DNA from: JBFLVQ01 sp040758525
Lineage (GTDB): Bacteria > Acidobacteriota > Blastocatellia > Chloracidobacteriales > JADJPF01
Assembly (NCBI GenBank): GCA_040758525.1
Contig: JBFLVQ010000058.1
Location: 1 to 24,321, forward strand
DNA: 24,321 nucleotides
Direction of reading: 5' to 3'
The position numbers and the translations under genes were made by a program. Under the pieces are notes generated by a model. That model searched no databases and was not told the DNA's origin. It was given only the letters and a program-made list of their open reading frames with translations. Shown in pieces: positions 23,007 to 24,321 of this stretch; positions within the stretch are counted from its first letter, which is position 1; every line of letters begins with the position of its first letter.

Positions 23007-23843
23007 ATGCGCAGTTGCAGCGCCATCTTACTTGTTCTCTTGATAGGGTTGTTACTTGCCTGTGAGTCGCCGCCAGAACATCTGCTAATGATGGCACGGC
23101 AGCATTGGGATCAGCGTGAGTATCATAGGGCAATAGTTTGCTATGAAGAGTTCTTACAACGACAACCACAAGACTCATTGAGTCTGCAGGCTCGCAGTGA
23201 ACTGGCCAGCACCTATTACCTTAATCTGCATGATTACACTCGCGCCGAACATCATTATCGTCTATTGCTAACTGAAGCAGGTGATCAACAGACATATCTG
23301 GAATTGACGCTGACAGCGCGACGACGCTTAGCTGAGACTGCGGTTAAAAATGGCCAACTGGCTGAAGCGATTGCTGAATATGAACAGTTGATCTTACGTG
23401 TACCTGCTACTGAAGCAAGGGAACTGCGTCTGCAAGTAGCCAATCTATACTATGACCGCAATGATCTGGATCAAGCAGAGCTAGAATATCTGAAGGTGGT
23501 TGAAGACATACCCTATGATACTTTTAGCGAGGAAGCCTACCTGCGTATTGCCAGTATACGCCATAGATTGCGGCGGCAGTACCATTCTGCTATACCGATC
23601 TATGAGATAATCCGTAACCATACTCAGCAACGCGCAATTGTACGTGCTGCTTATTATGGGCTTGCTGAATGTTATGCTGCCGATGCCGAATACAAGACTG
23701 CGATTCAGGCACTTAAGCAATTGCAGAATATTTTGGACGAGCAGGAGATACAACAGGTACGCCGTCAGATCAAAGAATATAAGCAACGTGAGAAGCGATT
23801 GCAACGCCTGCCTAGAGTAGATTGGTCTAACCCACGCGGTTGA
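23007..23843 (+). CDS. TPR-repeat lipoprotein (BamD/YbgF-like)
   Basis: A 278-residue lipoprotein. The signal sequence 1-18 ends in a lipobox LLAC with Cys19 as the lipidated residue. The rest is built of about five to six tetratricopeptide-like helical pairs (for example residues 24-58, 64-95, 105-135, 143-172), with a basic, Gln-rich tail from about 240. The pattern of Tyr/Ala at TPR positions resembles outer-membrane lipoproteins such as BamD or CpoB/YbgF that scaffold envelope assembly, but identity with either cannot be claimed. Its ATG directly follows the gyrA TAG with no intervening base, so it is co-transcribed and probably translationally coupled with gyrA, an unexpected partner for an envelope protein. 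Confidence 0.87.
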   Translation: MRSCSAILLVLLIGLLLACESPPEHLLMMARQHWDQREYHRAIVCYEEFLQRQPQDSLSLQARSELASTYYLNLHDYTRAEHHYRLLLTEAGDQQTYLELTLTARRRLAETAVKNGQLAEAIAEYEQLILRVPATEARELRLQVANLYYDRNDLDQAELEYLKVVEDIPYDTFSEEAYLRIASIRHRLRRQYHSAIPIYEIIRNHTQQRAIVRAAYYGLAECYAADAEYKTAIQALKQLQNILDEQEIQQVRRQIKEYKQREKRLQRLPRVDWSNPRG

Positions 23844-23933
23844 TGCGCACAATAATTTTGTCTATATGCGCAAGCTCTCTGGTTCCCTTCCGTTCTTTAG
23901 ATAAAGCGCGATTGCGCAACGGAGGTTTGATAT

Positions 23934-24321
23934 ATGCGTTCTTTAGTAATAATAATTTTCCTTTTTACTCTTTGCCTTAGTCTACCTACCACAGCCAAGC
24001 AAGATGGCAAACCAAGGACAAAAAGAGTAAAGACAGTACGTCCCCCAAAACGCGCACAAAAATATAATTGCCTACCTGAGGATGTAAAATTGATCGATGT
24101 TGTTGCTACCGAAGGCATCGGCAAAGATGCTAAGAAGATTACTGTGGAGAATAGGCTGAATGAGATGAAGGCCCAGTGTCAGGGTGGCAAGCTAGTTGAT
24201 GCTAATGGTAAAGAGATCTATTTCTATCGATTGATCGGTTGTTGGGGTAATCCTCCTTTCAACTATCGTGAGTTGTTACAGAACCAACAAGAAGAACTGA
24301 AAGAATTGCGTAAAAAGTATA
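23934..24321 (+). CDS. Small secreted protein of unknown function (3' truncated by window edge)
   Basis: An open frame from ATG 23934 runs to the right edge for 129 codons without a stop, preceded by a strong GGAGG at 23921-23925 (8-nt spacing). A signal peptide covers about 1-21 (hydrophobic LVIIIFLFTLCLSLP, then TTA/KQ). A basic Lys/Arg/Pro stretch follows, then a globular part with three cysteines and a segment GKEIYFYRLIGCWGNPP; the last visible residues are a Gln/Glu/Lys-rich helix. I recall similar secreted proteins mainly from acidobacterial genomes but cannot name a function. It is separated from the TPR lipoprotein by 90 nt without a clear terminator. Confidence 0.8.
   Translation, partial: MRSLVIIIFLFTLCLSLPTTAKQDGKPRTKRVKTVRPPKRAQKYNCLPEDVKLIDVVATEGIGKDAKKITVENRLNEMKAQCQGGKLVDANGKEIYFYRLIGCWGNPPFNYRELLQNQQEELKELRKKY

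Overview
This window looks like a chromosomal segment of a Gram-negative-type bacterium with moderate GC (roughly mid-40s % by eye). A zinc-ribbon Ser/Thr kinase joined to a sulfatase-modifying-factor-like domain, PP2C phosphatases, RNase J, a fused MoaD-MoaE and an incomplete secreted protein at the right edge together suggest Acidobacteriota, possibly class Blastocatellia. That placement is inferred from gene style, not from a marker gene. No rRNA, tRNA, CRISPR array, insertion sequence or phage gene is visible, and no gene-free stretch exceeds 300 bases.

Layout, left to right. The tail of a Pro/Glu-rich protein (1-161, +) ends at a clear intrinsic terminator. A membrane Ser/Thr kinase (428-2527, +) then converges on RNase J (2549-4207, -), which has its own good promoter. 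Upstream of RNase J on the minus strand is a compact four-gene run, moaDE fusion > plsC-like acyltransferase > folP > M50 metalloprotease with CBS domains (8385 down to 4357). A phzF-like gene (8498-9403, +) diverges from it. Two tandem paralogous PP2C phosphatases follow (9515-10750 and 10941-12182, +).

A minus-strand operon runs from 16856 down to 12064: acyl carrier protein > MBOAT acyltransferase > two paralogous periplasmic SGNH/GDSL proteins. Parts correspond in type to the Dlt (DltC, DltB, DltD) and PatA/PatB or AlgI/AlgJ O-acylation machineries, so the likely job is exporting an acyl group and placing it on a cell-envelope or extracellular polymer. No adenylating ligase (DltA-like) is in the window. 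The last SGNH gene overlaps the second PP2C gene tail-to-tail by 119 bp. Upstream of the operon lies a large unrecognised helical protein (17038-19275, -), divergent from a membrane-anchored double-BON protein that overlaps a small cupin gene (19391-20369, +).

The right end holds gyrA (20553-23006, +), with an abutting TPR lipoprotein gene, then the start of a small secreted protein that runs off the window.

The most notable points are the carrier-linked O-acylation cassette with two differently anchored SGNH partners, the 119-bp antisense gene overlap, the kinase with a cysteine-less sulfatase-modifying-factor-like sensor, the PP2C pair with a shared unknown C-terminal region, the MoaD-MoaE fusion with a buried Gly-Gly, and a valine at the key quinolone position of GyrA.
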